From the NCBI GenBank assembly GCA_030762175.1, contig CM060833.1, positions 165,232,001 to 165,296,000 on the forward strand: a stretch of 64,000 nucleotides of DNA. Reading direction: 5' to 3'. Below are positions 25,447-36,790 of this stretch, piece by piece; position 1 is the stretch's first letter, and each line of letters opens with the position of its first letter. The position numbers and the translations under genes were made by a program. The notes below the pieces were generated by a model. That model had not been told where the DNA came from. It saw only the letters and a list, made by a program, of their open reading frames with translations, and did no database searches. The stretch is from Metallyticus violacea. Lineage: Eukaryota > Arthropoda > Insecta > Mantodea > Metallyticidae.

Positions 25447-26269
25447 GTAGATGTACCTTTATCGGTGTAAAATTCCTAATACACATTACAAATATATTTT
25501 ATGCATGGATCGCAGACCGTACATACTTAAGGATAATACACAATTAAAAAGAGAAACAAATAATAATGCTAACAAAACAATATTAATAATAAATATATAA
25601 ACATTAAAATAGGAAAAACGATATTTACAGCTATGTGAATGGAACCATAATTATTAATAAGTGCATTAGTTACTGCGTGCTAACCATAAAATGCACTGTT
25701 TCTAGCTTCGCGCATTTTGGCTAGGAAAATGTCCACAGTAAATCAACTTGTGTAGCTCGTAAACAGGTCCCATCAAGCCTATTGTCTTCTAATTGCCTTT
25801 AAAACGTTTTCAGGAAACAGTGTTTTTCTCAGGTGTTCCCAATGGGCCCATATGTTCCCATTCCTCATCCACTTCACGGAGTGAGCAGATACTCTATGAG
25901 AACTATCCGCAATTTTTTAGTCTTCCAACTTCCTAGTTTAAACCAGGTCAGGAATGATCTCGCTTTTCTCCCTAGAGCGAGCATGCTATACCTCTTTACC
26001 CCAAGTTAGTTTAATTTCATTCGATAGGCTCAAGAAGACTTTTGTGTTATATTTCTGTCTCGATTTCCTGCCTGCTGATATGCTCTAGCCTTGCTCTAAA
26101 CTTCTTCCATACATTTTTATTATTTACATTACCTCGTTGCGGACTAATTCAGGGAGACCAGTCCATACTTGTCGCTAAATGCAATAGACACCAGATGTAA
26201 AATTCCAACGTTTTGGGCTGCAAAGGTGGAAAGAGGACTCAGGTAAATTGGTCTGGGTTCAATATGGCC
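25447..26269 (-). repeat. Unclassified interspersed repeat, copy B
   Basis: Module L (25447-26138) is the reverse complement of 14021-14598. Module S (about 26152-26269) is in the same orientation as 13911-14020. The two modules therefore have opposite relative orientation in copies A and B. Copy B keeps a central part of L (about 25810-25960) that is missing in A. No coding capacity recognised. Confidence 0.75.
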
Positions 26270-28501
26270 TTGATTGATTGATTTATTGGTGATAATTTAA
26301 ATTTGTACAACATTTTACACGTGTTTGCTCTGTTGTAGCCGTAGATATGACTTCAGTTGCCTTAAAGAGAAAAAAAATATCTCTCTGCCCTACATGTAAT
26401 GAGTGATATTATCAATAATAATCGAATAAATTTATCGAGATCCAGTATCATTGTGTAATCTCTTTAAAAACCAATAACAGAGGAACATTTTTAAAGTATT
26501 TAAGCTGATATCTGTTTTGTGCATATCCAACAATATATCAGGATGGAATTTCTCGGCCATCTTTATAAAGTCACATATAACAATGATATCACTTGTTTCA
26601 ATAATACTTTTAAAAGAAAGTTTTTACCTTAACATGAAACCTCGATGTTAAGCAGCGTACTGCTTTGTTCATAATCTCAAAACACTGTTGGCAATAGACT
26701 ATTTATGATGTGGGAGAGCCATACTCCCCGTCTATTGAAGTATTTTTCCGAATCAAGAAGGTTTCAAACATCTTAAGTTTATTTGCCTTTTCCTCCAGAC
26801 TTCTCTATTAATTGGCCAAGAGTGGACTGTTTTCTAAAATCTTACAAATTGAGTTCACAGCTAAGAAAGTATTACTTTCTCTTTGACAGTGTTGTATTCA
26901 CATTCTCTGACAAAGTAATCTGCAATAAACTGTGAACGCTTGGTTAAAGAGGAAACGTGACAACGCTGCACATTGTGATATTGGTACCTCCTATTGCCGG
27001 GCAATCTTTGATACGCCGGTGGTTAACGCTTAGAGCAGCTTGATTATACATTGTCGCTGGGATGATATTTCACATAAACCGCCTTCAACACGAGTTAAGC
27101 GTTGCGGCTTCTTATGTTAAGAGACTCAGAAGAAACGAATCGAGCAGAGAACGGAAATGAGCCGTTTCAAACAAATAAGCATTGCAATAATTATATAGTG
27201 TGTATGAAATAGTTATAATAATATATTTTAAAAAATTGAAACGCATAATTAAACATTTGAAAAGAAAAGTTCAATTTTGGGGGAATTTAGTTCCCTCAAA
27301 TATTTTCCATTTATGCAACATTGATAAAATATTCTCTCTACAGAGTTCCAGAAAAATCGTCACCACTTTACCAGCTAACGTATTATCTTTAATCCCCCCC
27401 CTAGATGTACCATTACAATGCTGGGGGGGGGGGGAAGGCAAACCTTTGAATGTTGTAAATGGTTAATCCTTTTTTGGGATATTTGCCGGAAATAAACATG
27501 TTCCACAATTGCGACAAAGCCTGGATGACCAGTGAGACTGCTGCACCTTTTTCCGATAATGACAACCATTTCGCCCTATGCTGACCGTGTTTTTATTCTT
27601 CTCTTTATAAATCTTTCTTAAACTGCCCCTAATGTTGGTGCGGTCCAATTTACCGTCAAAATTCATGCACAAGTCTCTTTGTTTATAAAGCACCAAGCCT
27701 AAAGATTTTATTAGGAAATATAACTATATTACCACCACCTAGTGAAAGAAGATGAAACAACATATGATAGTATGAAAAGAGTCAAATATGCTACACATAA
27801 AATATTACGTTTTACAATATAAATTAACGAACGGAAATGTGTTTCATTTACTTATGGAACACCTCTAGTAAATTTAAACATTGACGTAACATGTATAAAT
27901 GGGATTTTATATCATATTTGGAAATTATATTTATTTAAAAAAGAGATACTAATGCTATGTAATTAATTTTTTTACTGCGTGTTATTTCATTAATAATTTC
28001 GATAACTCGTGCTCTGCCATCAGTATTATTTCTATTGGGTCTTCCTCGCAAGAGCTGCTCAAATGTTGAGCATGTTTAACTTCCCATGTGCAAGGAAAAG
28101 ATTTATTTCTACGGTAACAACTAGTAATAGGGTCTAGATTCCACTGGTTTGTGCAAGAAAGTATTTCTTGCAGCAAAAACAGGTCCCCGGCTGTGCTAAC
28201 GATCTTGCTTTCTATAAGATTTGCTGACAATTTCTTCTTTGTTCTGAATTTCTTTATTCGTCGAAAATTGCGTTTGCTTGGACCTTTACGGCTCACAGAT
28301 AATTTAATTTCCTTCCAAAAGAGAACATTTCTTTGACGCAGTTTCTCCTCAATATGCCTTTATATTTTATAAAATTTTCACGAGCATTAACTAGAATGAA
28401 CAAGATAGGAAATTACCAAGCAATGTATTAAATATTTCCTTGAACTTGCTAAAGCATTTTACATTAACAATTACACCCAAGTACGCTTCATATTCATCTG
28501 T
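26270..28501. other. Unassigned stretch
   Basis: No recognisable gene. It contains a G12 run near 27423-27434. Two minus-strand frames, 27463-27696 (a CRNCGTC-containing, Lys/Arg-rich frame of 77 codons) and 27982-28296 (104 codons, basic N-terminus), are not low-complexity. I cannot assign them to any family and see no splice or promoter support. Confidence 0.4.
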
Positions 28502-28790
28502 CGGTCCTGGTGGTGTACTGGTTACCATACTTGCCTCCTAAACCCAAGATCGCGGGTTCGAACCCGGCCAGGACCGATGGATTTTTTCGGGCGTAAAAAT
28601 TCTAAGTATGGCTTCCTTCGGAAGGGAAGTAAAGCCGTGGGTCCCGTGTCGTACATTTACGGCACAATAAAGAACCTCAGGCCTGAAACAGAGGCCTCTG
28701 AGCAAAATTTGTCGGCCGTTTCACGCCCCGAGTTGAATGGGACGCTGATGACCTGAGACGTTAAAGAGCGTCCATAAATAAATTAATCAA
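28502..28790 (+). mobile_element. SINE-1, best preserved copy
   Basis: The tRNA-like head folds well. A 7-bp acceptor stem pairs GGTCCTG with CAGGACC. There is an A box in TGGTGTACTGGTTACC, and an anticodon-loop-like CTCCTAA. The B box is GGGTTCGAACCC. The body and 3' end (GAGCGTCCATAAATAAA) follow. The head is most like tRNA-Gly or a related isotype, but it is embedded in SINE body and repeated nine times in the window, so it is not a tRNA gene. Transcription would be by RNA polymerase III from the internal A and B boxes, with reverse transcription supplied by a LINE. Confidence 0.95.
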
Positions 28791-29810
28791 AAAAAATTAA
28801 CAATTCATAATTAATAAAATGTATTGTAATCCATTATTCAACTCAATTATTACTGCATCTGAAATAATAAATGTTTTAGATTTAAATTGTTGTCCAGAAA
28901 CAATTAAATTTTATTTTTATTTTATTTTAATATGTTTTAAGAATATGTACAACATATGTCATATACAAGGATTACGAACACTTTCCATCAAATTATATAT
29001 AATATACTCCTGCCTTTAGAGTTTTTAATTAAAATCAAAATATCTTCGACAGTTATGGGTAGAACAGTGGTAGATATTCAGTATTAACTGTATATTAGAC
29101 CCTACACCATGAGTGATGGGCTGAAAATGTTTTATTTTCTTTTAAAATTTTGTGCATATATATTAGTTTCTATTTAAATATGATTCAATGTCCAACTGTG
29201 TTTCGTAGTAAATTGAAAAATGAACAGATATAGTGACTGAAAAACTGACTCTCTACGGGAATCGAGAAGTAGTTAAAATGTCTTGCAAGGGAGATACTTT
29301 ACTGCATGTGGCTGTAATGCTGGCGTTTTCAAATAACAGAGAAGAGGTAATCCAAAATCATCTTGGAAACGTTTATCTAATAAACACTGGGCATAGACTG
29401 CTACAGACGAGTGTTGACCAACTTTTAAATGAAGAAATGATTTCAGAAATATTTGTAAGATGGTTTTCAGTTTTTGTGAAATGTTCGTGAACATTAAGAC
29501 AATAGAAACTAGCTTTGTAAAATATATTGTAGAATAATAAAAGAATGCATAGGGAAAAAAAATGAGAAGAATTAAGATATGATATCCTAAATGTTTTTTG
29601 CAGCGAGAATATTTGTCATAATGTAAGAACTTTTAATGAGAAATATTACCAAAATGAAGAAGGAATCAACTGAAACAAATACATGGTTAATTGTCGACCG
29701 TAGTGCAAATAATAGCTCAGAGCAAACAGTAACTAAAATGGCTAACGACACAGATCTGTGAATCGTAAACATGACATTCTCCCACCAATTTCTCTTCCAG
29801 TGGTCTTAAA
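28791..29810. other. Unassigned AT-rich stretch
   Basis: An 85-codon plus-strand frame at 29233-29490 has ordinary composition but no recognised family or splice context. Confidence 0.45.
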
Positions 29811-30101
29811 ATCATTGATGGGCATTCATATTGGTCTACTAATTATTGAAGGCTACTCCTATTGATCTACTAGACAGAAAGCCATTCTTATTGATGTACT
29901 AATCATTGATGGGCATTCTTATTGATCTACTAATAATTGAAGGCTATTCTTACTAGTCATTAAAAACCCTTTTATCGGTCTACTAAACATTGAAGGCCAT
30001 TCTTATTGGTCTACTAAACACTGAAGGCAATTCTTGTTGGTCTACTAAACATTGAAGGTTATTTTTATTGGTATATTAATACAAGGTCATTCTTATATCG
30101 G
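29811..30101. repeat. Diverged 31-bp minisatellite, about 9-10 units
   Basis: A head-to-tail repeat with unit close to TTGAAGGCCATTCTTATTGG plus TCTACTAAACA (31 bp). Units near 29980-30060 are the most alike; outer units carry substitutions, and unit 6 has a short deletion. No spacers and no conserved dyad, so it is not CRISPR. Confidence 0.9.
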
Positions 30102-31411
30102 TTTCAATTGCTACTTTGTTATTAGCCCTACGTTTGGACACCGAAGCAATCCGCATAGTGTAACTGTGCATGGAGTATTGCTTGGACACGGAAATGTAGC
30201 TTATAAACAAACCTATAGTAGCGGGGAGATGACATCGCTCTATTGTTTAGACTCACAATGATCTACATCCAAATGATGAACACTTACTGTGTATCTACAA
30301 TAAACAGGCGCAGTGCTCCACTGAAGGCATTGCATTGTTAAAGAAGGGACCCTAACTTTACAACATCTGACTGAAATCGTTCTAATTTCTGCCTGTTAAC
30401 AATGTTCCATCATTACTCTGTTCCTTAAATCCTGAAAGAAACTGGAAGGGTATGATGATACATTTCCGCATCCCTCTATAGTCCCGATTTTAATTTTAAA
30501 ACAACGCATAGCACAGAGGTAACCTAATCTTCGAACGGGTGTTACGGATTTCTGCTGTGCGGTATTTTATAATTCGAAAAATGTAAACAAAACATCAAGT
30601 GATGTAGATTGAAACTCAAGGTGGTGTGTTACGCAGTTCGCCCATGCCTTCCCTGTTGCGCGCACTTTTCCTAAAATCGTTTGAGAGCTATGCTTATCGC
30701 TGATGATTGATTAGAACATGTGACACCTGCTTTTACCGATTACTTTCCTGTCGTCTCCGCTTGCAACAGCAAGTTTATCGTCTGTGTGCTCACGAAAATA
30801 TTCTTTTGACTTTAGCATGGGACCAAGCGAGCGACCTTCCTGTGCTTTGTAATTCTTTTTTATTCCAGCATTGGGACATGGCATTAATTACTAAATGCCG
30901 TTGTTTTCGTTAGCAGCGCTGTTGCCAATGACCCAAATTTTCTTGTTAAGTTTGTAATTCAGAAATTCTTTGTTAAATTGGTTAATCCATGAACTTTCTT
31001 TGCTAAAATATATTAAATCCAGATATTTGATACTATTGTTCTTTATTGAGTCTTCCTGGAGTATTTATTATTAAATATTTCCTGGTTTTTTCTATATTTA
31101 TAACTTCAAAATGATTACAGAAGATGTTTCCATTCTCCTTTCTAGTTCATATTAATTATGCCCTCTGTTATAATTTTGCTGATAATAATATTTCAATTTA
31201 AGAGTGACATTGTTAAAATTGATAATGTATTAATACACATAGTTTAATAAACTGAAGAGTTTTATTTTCTAAGTTTCTAGAAGTTCAAGCGCGAATAATT
31301 AGGAAGAAATAACATATAACGGTTTGGAATTAGTCAAGTTAACAAGTCATTAGATTTATGGCACAGTTTATCAATGTATATTGTTAATCTAGTTGTGTGC
31401 ATGTGATATGA
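30102..31411. other. Unassigned stretch
   Basis: No recognisable gene or repeat family. Confidence 0.5.
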
Positions 31412-32013
31412 TTTATTTACGGACGCTCTTTAACATCTCAGGTCATCAGCTCTTTAACATCTCAGGTCATCAACGTCCCATTCAAATCAGGGCGTGAAAC
31501 GGCCGACAAATTTTGCTCAGAGGCCTCATCTTTCAGGCTCGAGGTTCTTTTACGTGCCGTAAATATACGACACGAGGTCCACGGCTTTACTTCCTTTCCG
31601 AAGGAAGTCCATGAATGAATATTTATAACGCCCGTTTTTGCTACAGAGGCACCACTGGCGATGAACACTGGTGATACATGAATTGAAATGATATTTTGAG
31701 AAAGGATTTATTTTTTTTAAAGAAGGAATCGTTCTAGATCTAAGTTTTAGGGTATCTCTCCGGCATTTGCCATTTATGAGGACTGGAAAACCTGGAAAAA
31801 AAACCTCAGTCAGGGAGGACGGTCCTGCCGGGATTCGAATCCCATACCTCCCGCTCTCACGAGTCCGCGCCTTAACGACCTCGGCCACCCGTGGCAGTTC
31901 CGAAGGAGTCCATACTTAGGATTTTTACGCCCAAAAATCCATCTATCCTGGCCTGGTTTGAACCCGCGATCTTGGGTTCAGAAGGCAAATGTGGTTACCA
32001 CTACACCACGAAA
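31412..32013 (-). mobile_element. SINE-1 split by a SINE-2
   Basis: On the minus strand, the SINE-1 head and first part lie at about 31898-32013 (with CCGCGATCTTGGGTT and the complement of the A-box region). The body and tail lie at 31412-31612. The two halves are separated by a complete SINE-2. The tail carries a perfect 24-bp tandem duplication (31425-31448 and 31449-31472). Confidence 0.93.
31613..31897 (-). mobile_element. SINE-2 nested in SINE-1
   Basis: A complete SINE-2 on the minus strand. It is flanked by a 16-17 bp target duplication of SINE-1 sequence, TTCCGAAGGA(A)GTCCAT (31596-31612 and 31898-31913). The 112-codon frame at 31550-31888 spans both SINEs and is not a gene. Confidence 0.95.
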
Positions 32014-32965
32014 AATTAAAAAGAAACAAAACAATTCAACGACGCATTTAATTCTTAGAACTTTTTCCAAATTTATCTGTTATCTGTATTAATTTCAGCA
32101 TTTAATAGCTTCAAACACCAGCTAAGGAGTTCACGGGTTACTCGAAGCAATTCAAGAATGAATTGGCAGAGAGTTCATGTTCAGTATTTTTCAATAGATA
32201 TGAATGCATGATGCTTGAAGTCTGACTTTCAGCTATGGAGCAGGAAAGAGAAAGCAACTTCGACGTCGTGCAGGGACGTGGAGAGGAGATTACTTGGTTC
32301 TCAATTTTCGACAGGTGTAATCGCTTCTGAGAGAGAAAGAATCGGAGAAAAGCTACCTCCCTCGAGCAGCATCACTCTTAATGCGACAAGAACGATCGCC
32401 TGCCACTGCTCGCGAAATTGAAAAGTTATCTTCAATACAATATCGCGACGGTGAAGGAAAAGGTTATACTGCAGAATGATGACGTTAGAACACACACAGC
32501 CTGTCTTATAAACCTCAACTGCGCAAAGAGTCTTTTGGACGTTTTAAAAACTGTCTAGGTGAGCTTTTGAATACAAAGGTAAAACTTAAAAAGTTTTCCT
32601 TTGGCTCAAGCGACAATTTAAAAATGCCATGTTTTTGGAATTCAAAAACGGCTAATTTTTTTTTTCAAAATGTCCATCATTAAAAAAAACCTGTATTTTG
32701 CTTAGTTGTATAGTTATTAGTAGTGATGGAACCTTTCCTACCATGAATGTGAAGTTGCCTTAACATCGACCATACAGTACAGCTGACTACAGTGTTCAGT
32801 CTTTGTTTAGCAGAAATGCAGACGCAGGTCTCCTTATTTATAATTTATCGTATGATTTACACGTAAGACAATAATAATGCTATAAATTTAATACATACCG
32901 AGGGTACCAAAAATGTATACAAACTTTCACAGTAGATATCTATTTAATATATTTCAAATTTGGAC
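32014..32965. other. Unassigned stretch
   Basis: A somewhat GC-richer purine-rich patch at 32230-32420 has open frames on both strands without family features. Nothing else seen. Confidence 0.45.
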
Positions 32966-33013
32966 TTTCAGGCTCAAGAGTCCGCGCCTTAACGACCTCG
33001 GCCATCCGTGCGG
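32966..33013 (-). mobile_element. SINE-2 head fragment
   Basis: About 45 bp match only the tRNA-like head of SINE-2 (complement of CACGGATGGCCGAGGTCGTT and CGCGGACTC). The body is absent. A head-only fragment is unusual, since retroposition normally keeps the 3' end. Confidence 0.75.
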
Positions 33014-34228
33014 TTTTATAAAACAATGACAGTACCAACAACAATATAAGGAAGTGTAATATGGATCCTAATATGGTTATAAATCAAAGATACATGCAGT
33101 TCTGATGAGATTTCTATTTAGACTAACAAGGCACATACGTAATCAGGAATATAGAACCGAACTGAATATTTTAATATTGTTCTTAAAATAGCAACAAAGA
33201 ATGAAGACACAAAAATCACTAAACAAATCACCAGAGTAACAAAAAGACCAAGAGAACGTTGATATGATCAACTGTAAGGAGTTATGATTATTATCATGCT
33301 GAATTTACTATCAAGGATTTCTGGGTAAGAGTAGAATATTTATTTTCTCTTCAGATGTCTTTAAAAGGTAAATTCTAAAGGGAGTTTTACAGTAAAGTGA
33401 ATTTCATAAAGAAAAAGCTACGAATGAAATTATTGGCTCGTTTCTCAACATCAAAGGCAAGAATGATAAAGGGGTAAAATCATTACCTGCTAACCACTGC
33501 AAGCCATTACTGAAAAGCATGCCTTTGTGAACCTCCCGACTCTATTAACCTAGCACTTCATCTCGGCAATACTTTTTTGATTTTTAGTGGTCATCTAATA
33601 TCTTCCTCGACATTTCACCTGGTGAATCATTTCCTTGCGCCTGATGACAGGATAAAACAATTTAGGGGTATACAAATCACATAATCACTAGGCACTTTTA
33701 TAAACAATCTCTGATTGTTTAATAATATCCTAAAGTTTCATCAGTGGTTTCTGCTGCGAGATTTTTGAACCTGAATTTCTTTTAGGGTTTACTATATTAC
33801 AATCTGTTTCCATAAATATAGTAGAAAACGAAAATAAGTTAATCACTGATCACACAAATGCATCCGAAATCTGTTCGAAACCTGCCATCCATCTGTCAGA
33901 AGAGAGAAACGTCTGTATAGAAAACTTCATAAACTGCTTCTTGCAAGAGGAAAAACTTCATAAACTGCTTCTTGCAAGAGGAAGTGTGCTTGCATGCTTG
34001 TGCTTCAGCGATCTTACCTAAGACATTAAAATAACGAAGTTAAAAATGTTAGTAAAGTCCTGCAAACTACAGCGTAAATATTGATAATAGGGCAATGCAG
34101 AGACAGTTGTAAGGGGATAAACTGATATTTTGATGAGATAATTCAGTTATCCGGTGAGCTGAATCGCTGTAGTGTTCGCGTATGGGACACTCATATCCCT
34201 CACAAGACGAAGTAACCAGACTGTTGTA
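33014..34228. other. Unassigned stretch with a short tandem duplication
   Basis: No gene recognised. A perfect 31-bp direct duplication occupies 33921-33951 and 33952-33982 (starting AAAACTTCATAAACTGC). Confidence 0.6.
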
Positions 34229-34470
34229 CGAAGGTAGATCCATAAATTTCCGGCCTAACCATTTTCTAGGTATGATAAAAACAAAAACTATATTTCTCTT
34301 TTCAATATAGTTACCCTTTATTGCAATACATTTCTCACATGTTTGAATTAGCATTTCAATCCCACCCAAATAATAGAAGTCTTGTCTGCAAAATGGGCAT
34401 AAACAGCATCCATCACTTCTTCGTCACATTTCATTTCCTTCCTCGAAGGTCCTTCTTGAGTTTTGAGAAG
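34229..34470 (-). mobile_element. Mariner M3, C-terminal end only
   Basis: Begins with the M1/M2 terminal repeat (GGTAGATCCATAAATTTCCG) and contains only the transposase 3' end: GIEMLIQTCEKCIAIKGNYIEK and, further in, the complement of the 'LKKDLRGRKF' coding region. It stops abruptly at about 34470, and the other end is absent, so it is a truncated copy. Confidence 0.9.
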
Positions 34471-34989
34471 AAGAAACAATATATTCTGTGATATGCTGTG
34501 CCGCTTATGGTCAGAAATGGACTGTGGCTTGGATATCTGCTGTGTCAGGAATGTTCTATTTGAAACATTTAAAATAGGGAAACTGCGTAAAAAGAACCAT
34601 CTAAAATTATAGCAAGGGAAAATTTCATTAATGAGCCTGTCTGCAAATGTAATATATAAACAAAAATAATATTTTCATTTTTTGCATTTTTCTTGCTTTT
34701 AAGCACGAAAATTCTTATCAAAGAATTATATTAAGGTCTTAAAAATATTATATTTTTAAATTAAAAAAAAATTATCTTAAACAATATGCAGTGAAACAAT
34801 TCTCACTTTTAAAATTTTATATGTGAGATAAAGTACATATTGTTCCTAAATTTAAATTTTTCGAAAGAATTTTTACATGTGTTCTTGAAATTTAATATTT
34901 TTTCGATTATTGACTACTCATTAACGATTAATATTACGTAAACACATGTTTTTTCAATATTGAAAAACGGCTTATTAGCAATTCTTCAC
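34471..34989. other. Unassigned AT-rich stretch
   Basis: Nothing recognised. Confidence 0.5.
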
Positions 34990-35560
34990 ATGTACGAGGG
35001 GTGAAAAAAGCAGAGGCAGAACGTCAAACCATTTACCTGGAAGCAATGTATTATTATATTCGATCAACACAATCTCCTGCCATATTTATCATTCTTTATC
35101 ATATTTCTGGGAGGTGCTTAATGCCAGTGTCAATACTGTCAGATGAGAAGCGTTCTACTGCTCAACGATTTACTTCTCTTGAGTGGCTCATTTAGTTTTG
35201 GACAAAAGACCAAAGTCACGTGAACTCATGTCTGGCTAATAAGGAAACTATTCAAGTACCTCCCACACCCATCGAACCAATAAATCCTGTATATGTGACT
35301 TTGGGCAATGAAGCACAGTTTATTTTCTTTGCAAAGGAAAGTTCCAGATATTTGTTGTAGTACGTGACATTAATGACTTGATTCTGAATAACTGCAAGAT
35401 TGTCATTTTTTATCATCATTCATTATCAGCATCACTTCCACTTTTTCAGGTTCTAGGCGAGGCTTTTTCTGTCGGTGTTCACCATACACTGGCTGACGTT
35501 TGACGCAGTATTTATAAGCTGTCACCCCCACATTCAATTAGACTGATTGTAACAAACAAT
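34990..35560 (-). pseudogene. Mariner-like transposase C-terminal relic
   Basis: Starts with TACGAGGGGTG, a sequence typical of mariner-type ends. On the minus strand it carries a 'VWEVLE..PY.PDMSSRDFGL' block, like the 'hPPYSPDmSPcDF.LF' block around the third catalytic Asp, and downstream a decayed 'NMAGDCVD' like the terminal 'GDYvE'. The plus-strand 64-codon frame at 35001-35195 is its shadow. Together with the HTH relic at 36489-36790 it may be one old element with inserted or diverged sequence between. Confidence 0.45.
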
Positions 35561-36488
35561 TTTATGTAACTTCGTTATAGCCATGTTCTTTTTCCTGTAC
35601 AAGTGTTGAATATTGTGTCTAAAATGTTAGTTTCTTGCCAAGGCGCAGAAAGCTACCCTAGTCATAAAACCGGACCTGGAAATTTCTGTAGCTCTTTGTA
35701 GCAAGGTACCATAAAACATTTGGCGACTATAGAAATGAAAAGAAAGGGAAGAAGCCATTCGCTACATAGAGAAGGCACACAGACCATCTTTACATAGTTT
35801 TGCAATTTTGAGGCCAGCAGGGTGGCAAGAGCATTCAGAGGGGATGGTCAGTGGAAAGGCTTTCTCAGTTTCAAATAAATTAGTGGAAAGCGATAGTTAG
35901 TTTTGCAAGGACGACCTTTATTAGTTAAGTGCCCTGGTGAAATAGTTAATGTACAATAGTGTAAGAACAATAAATTGTGTTCCATCTTACATAACAAGAT
36001 ATTATTAATCTACAAGACTCCTTCCCCTATGGTCACAGGACCGTAAAAACATCCAGCAGCAGAGTCTCAACAGCCGTGGCAAAATATAAGACAGCGGTAA
36101 CCATCGCCGGAGAGGAAGGAATTGTTTACCCCTGAGATAACATCCAAAACTTAACAATTCAAATTTCCTTTTTTCAAAATCTTTCCTTCCCTCCATCTAT
36201 TACACATTTAATTAATCTCCTTTATTAATTAATCCCTTATTCAATACCGCTGTACGTTTCAGTTGTAACCCGTAAGAACGCACCAATGCGATAGTTAGTT
36301 CAATGAATGCATGTGACCTTATCAAATGTATTGGATGAAATTACCTTCTGCAAGGGAGGTATTCAAACATCCTAAGGAAATGTCTTGATCAGGCACCTAT
36401 TGGGATGCAATATTGCGACATCTAAGCAAATATTTAATACATGTTATCTTAAATAATTTCTATCTCTGAAGCCAAATTGCTTATCCAC
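35561..36488. other. Unassigned stretch between two transposase relics
   Basis: No recognisable coding. It could be the decayed middle of one mariner-like element. Confidence 0.4.
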
Positions 36489-36790
36489 CTACAGCAGAAA
36501 CTGAATCAACCGCATATAATGTGTTACAGGGCCAGGGCGACCTGCATGTGATGCATCCTTCTCACTATCACACCCATGCCGAAATACGGACACCCAATGT
36601 GCTACCGTTCGATCATTACCAAGGCCTACCCTAATAACGTTCTTTGACATTCCTTTCATGTGAAATCTCAGTTTAGATCCATGCCCTTTTTGAATCATAG
36701 AAATATGTCTGCACAATGATACTCTTTGACACTTCAGGTCCATCTTCAAGCTCTGAGATAGCGGCAATGGGTGCGTAGAGTAAGTCTATC
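36489..36790 (-). pseudogene. Transposase N-terminal HTH relic
   Basis: The minus-strand 92-codon frame contains GLGNDRTVAHWVSVFRHG, then DSEKDASHAGRPGPV. This is the 'R.v..WV..Fr.G..s..D....GRP' signature at the end of the Tc1/mariner HTH domain. No catalytic residues are included. Confidence 0.5.

Noticed and set aside
28502..28576. Possible tRNA gene with paired acceptor stem
   Set aside because: The same head is followed by the same 200-bp body at nine places, so it is the promoter head of a SINE.
29811..30101. CRISPR-like regular repeats
   Set aside because: Units are contiguous and diverging with no spacers, in a eukaryotic context; a minisatellite.
31550..31888. 112-codon frame (minus)
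   Set aside because: Spans the nested SINE-2 and SINE-1; the repeated SINE peptide is not a gene.
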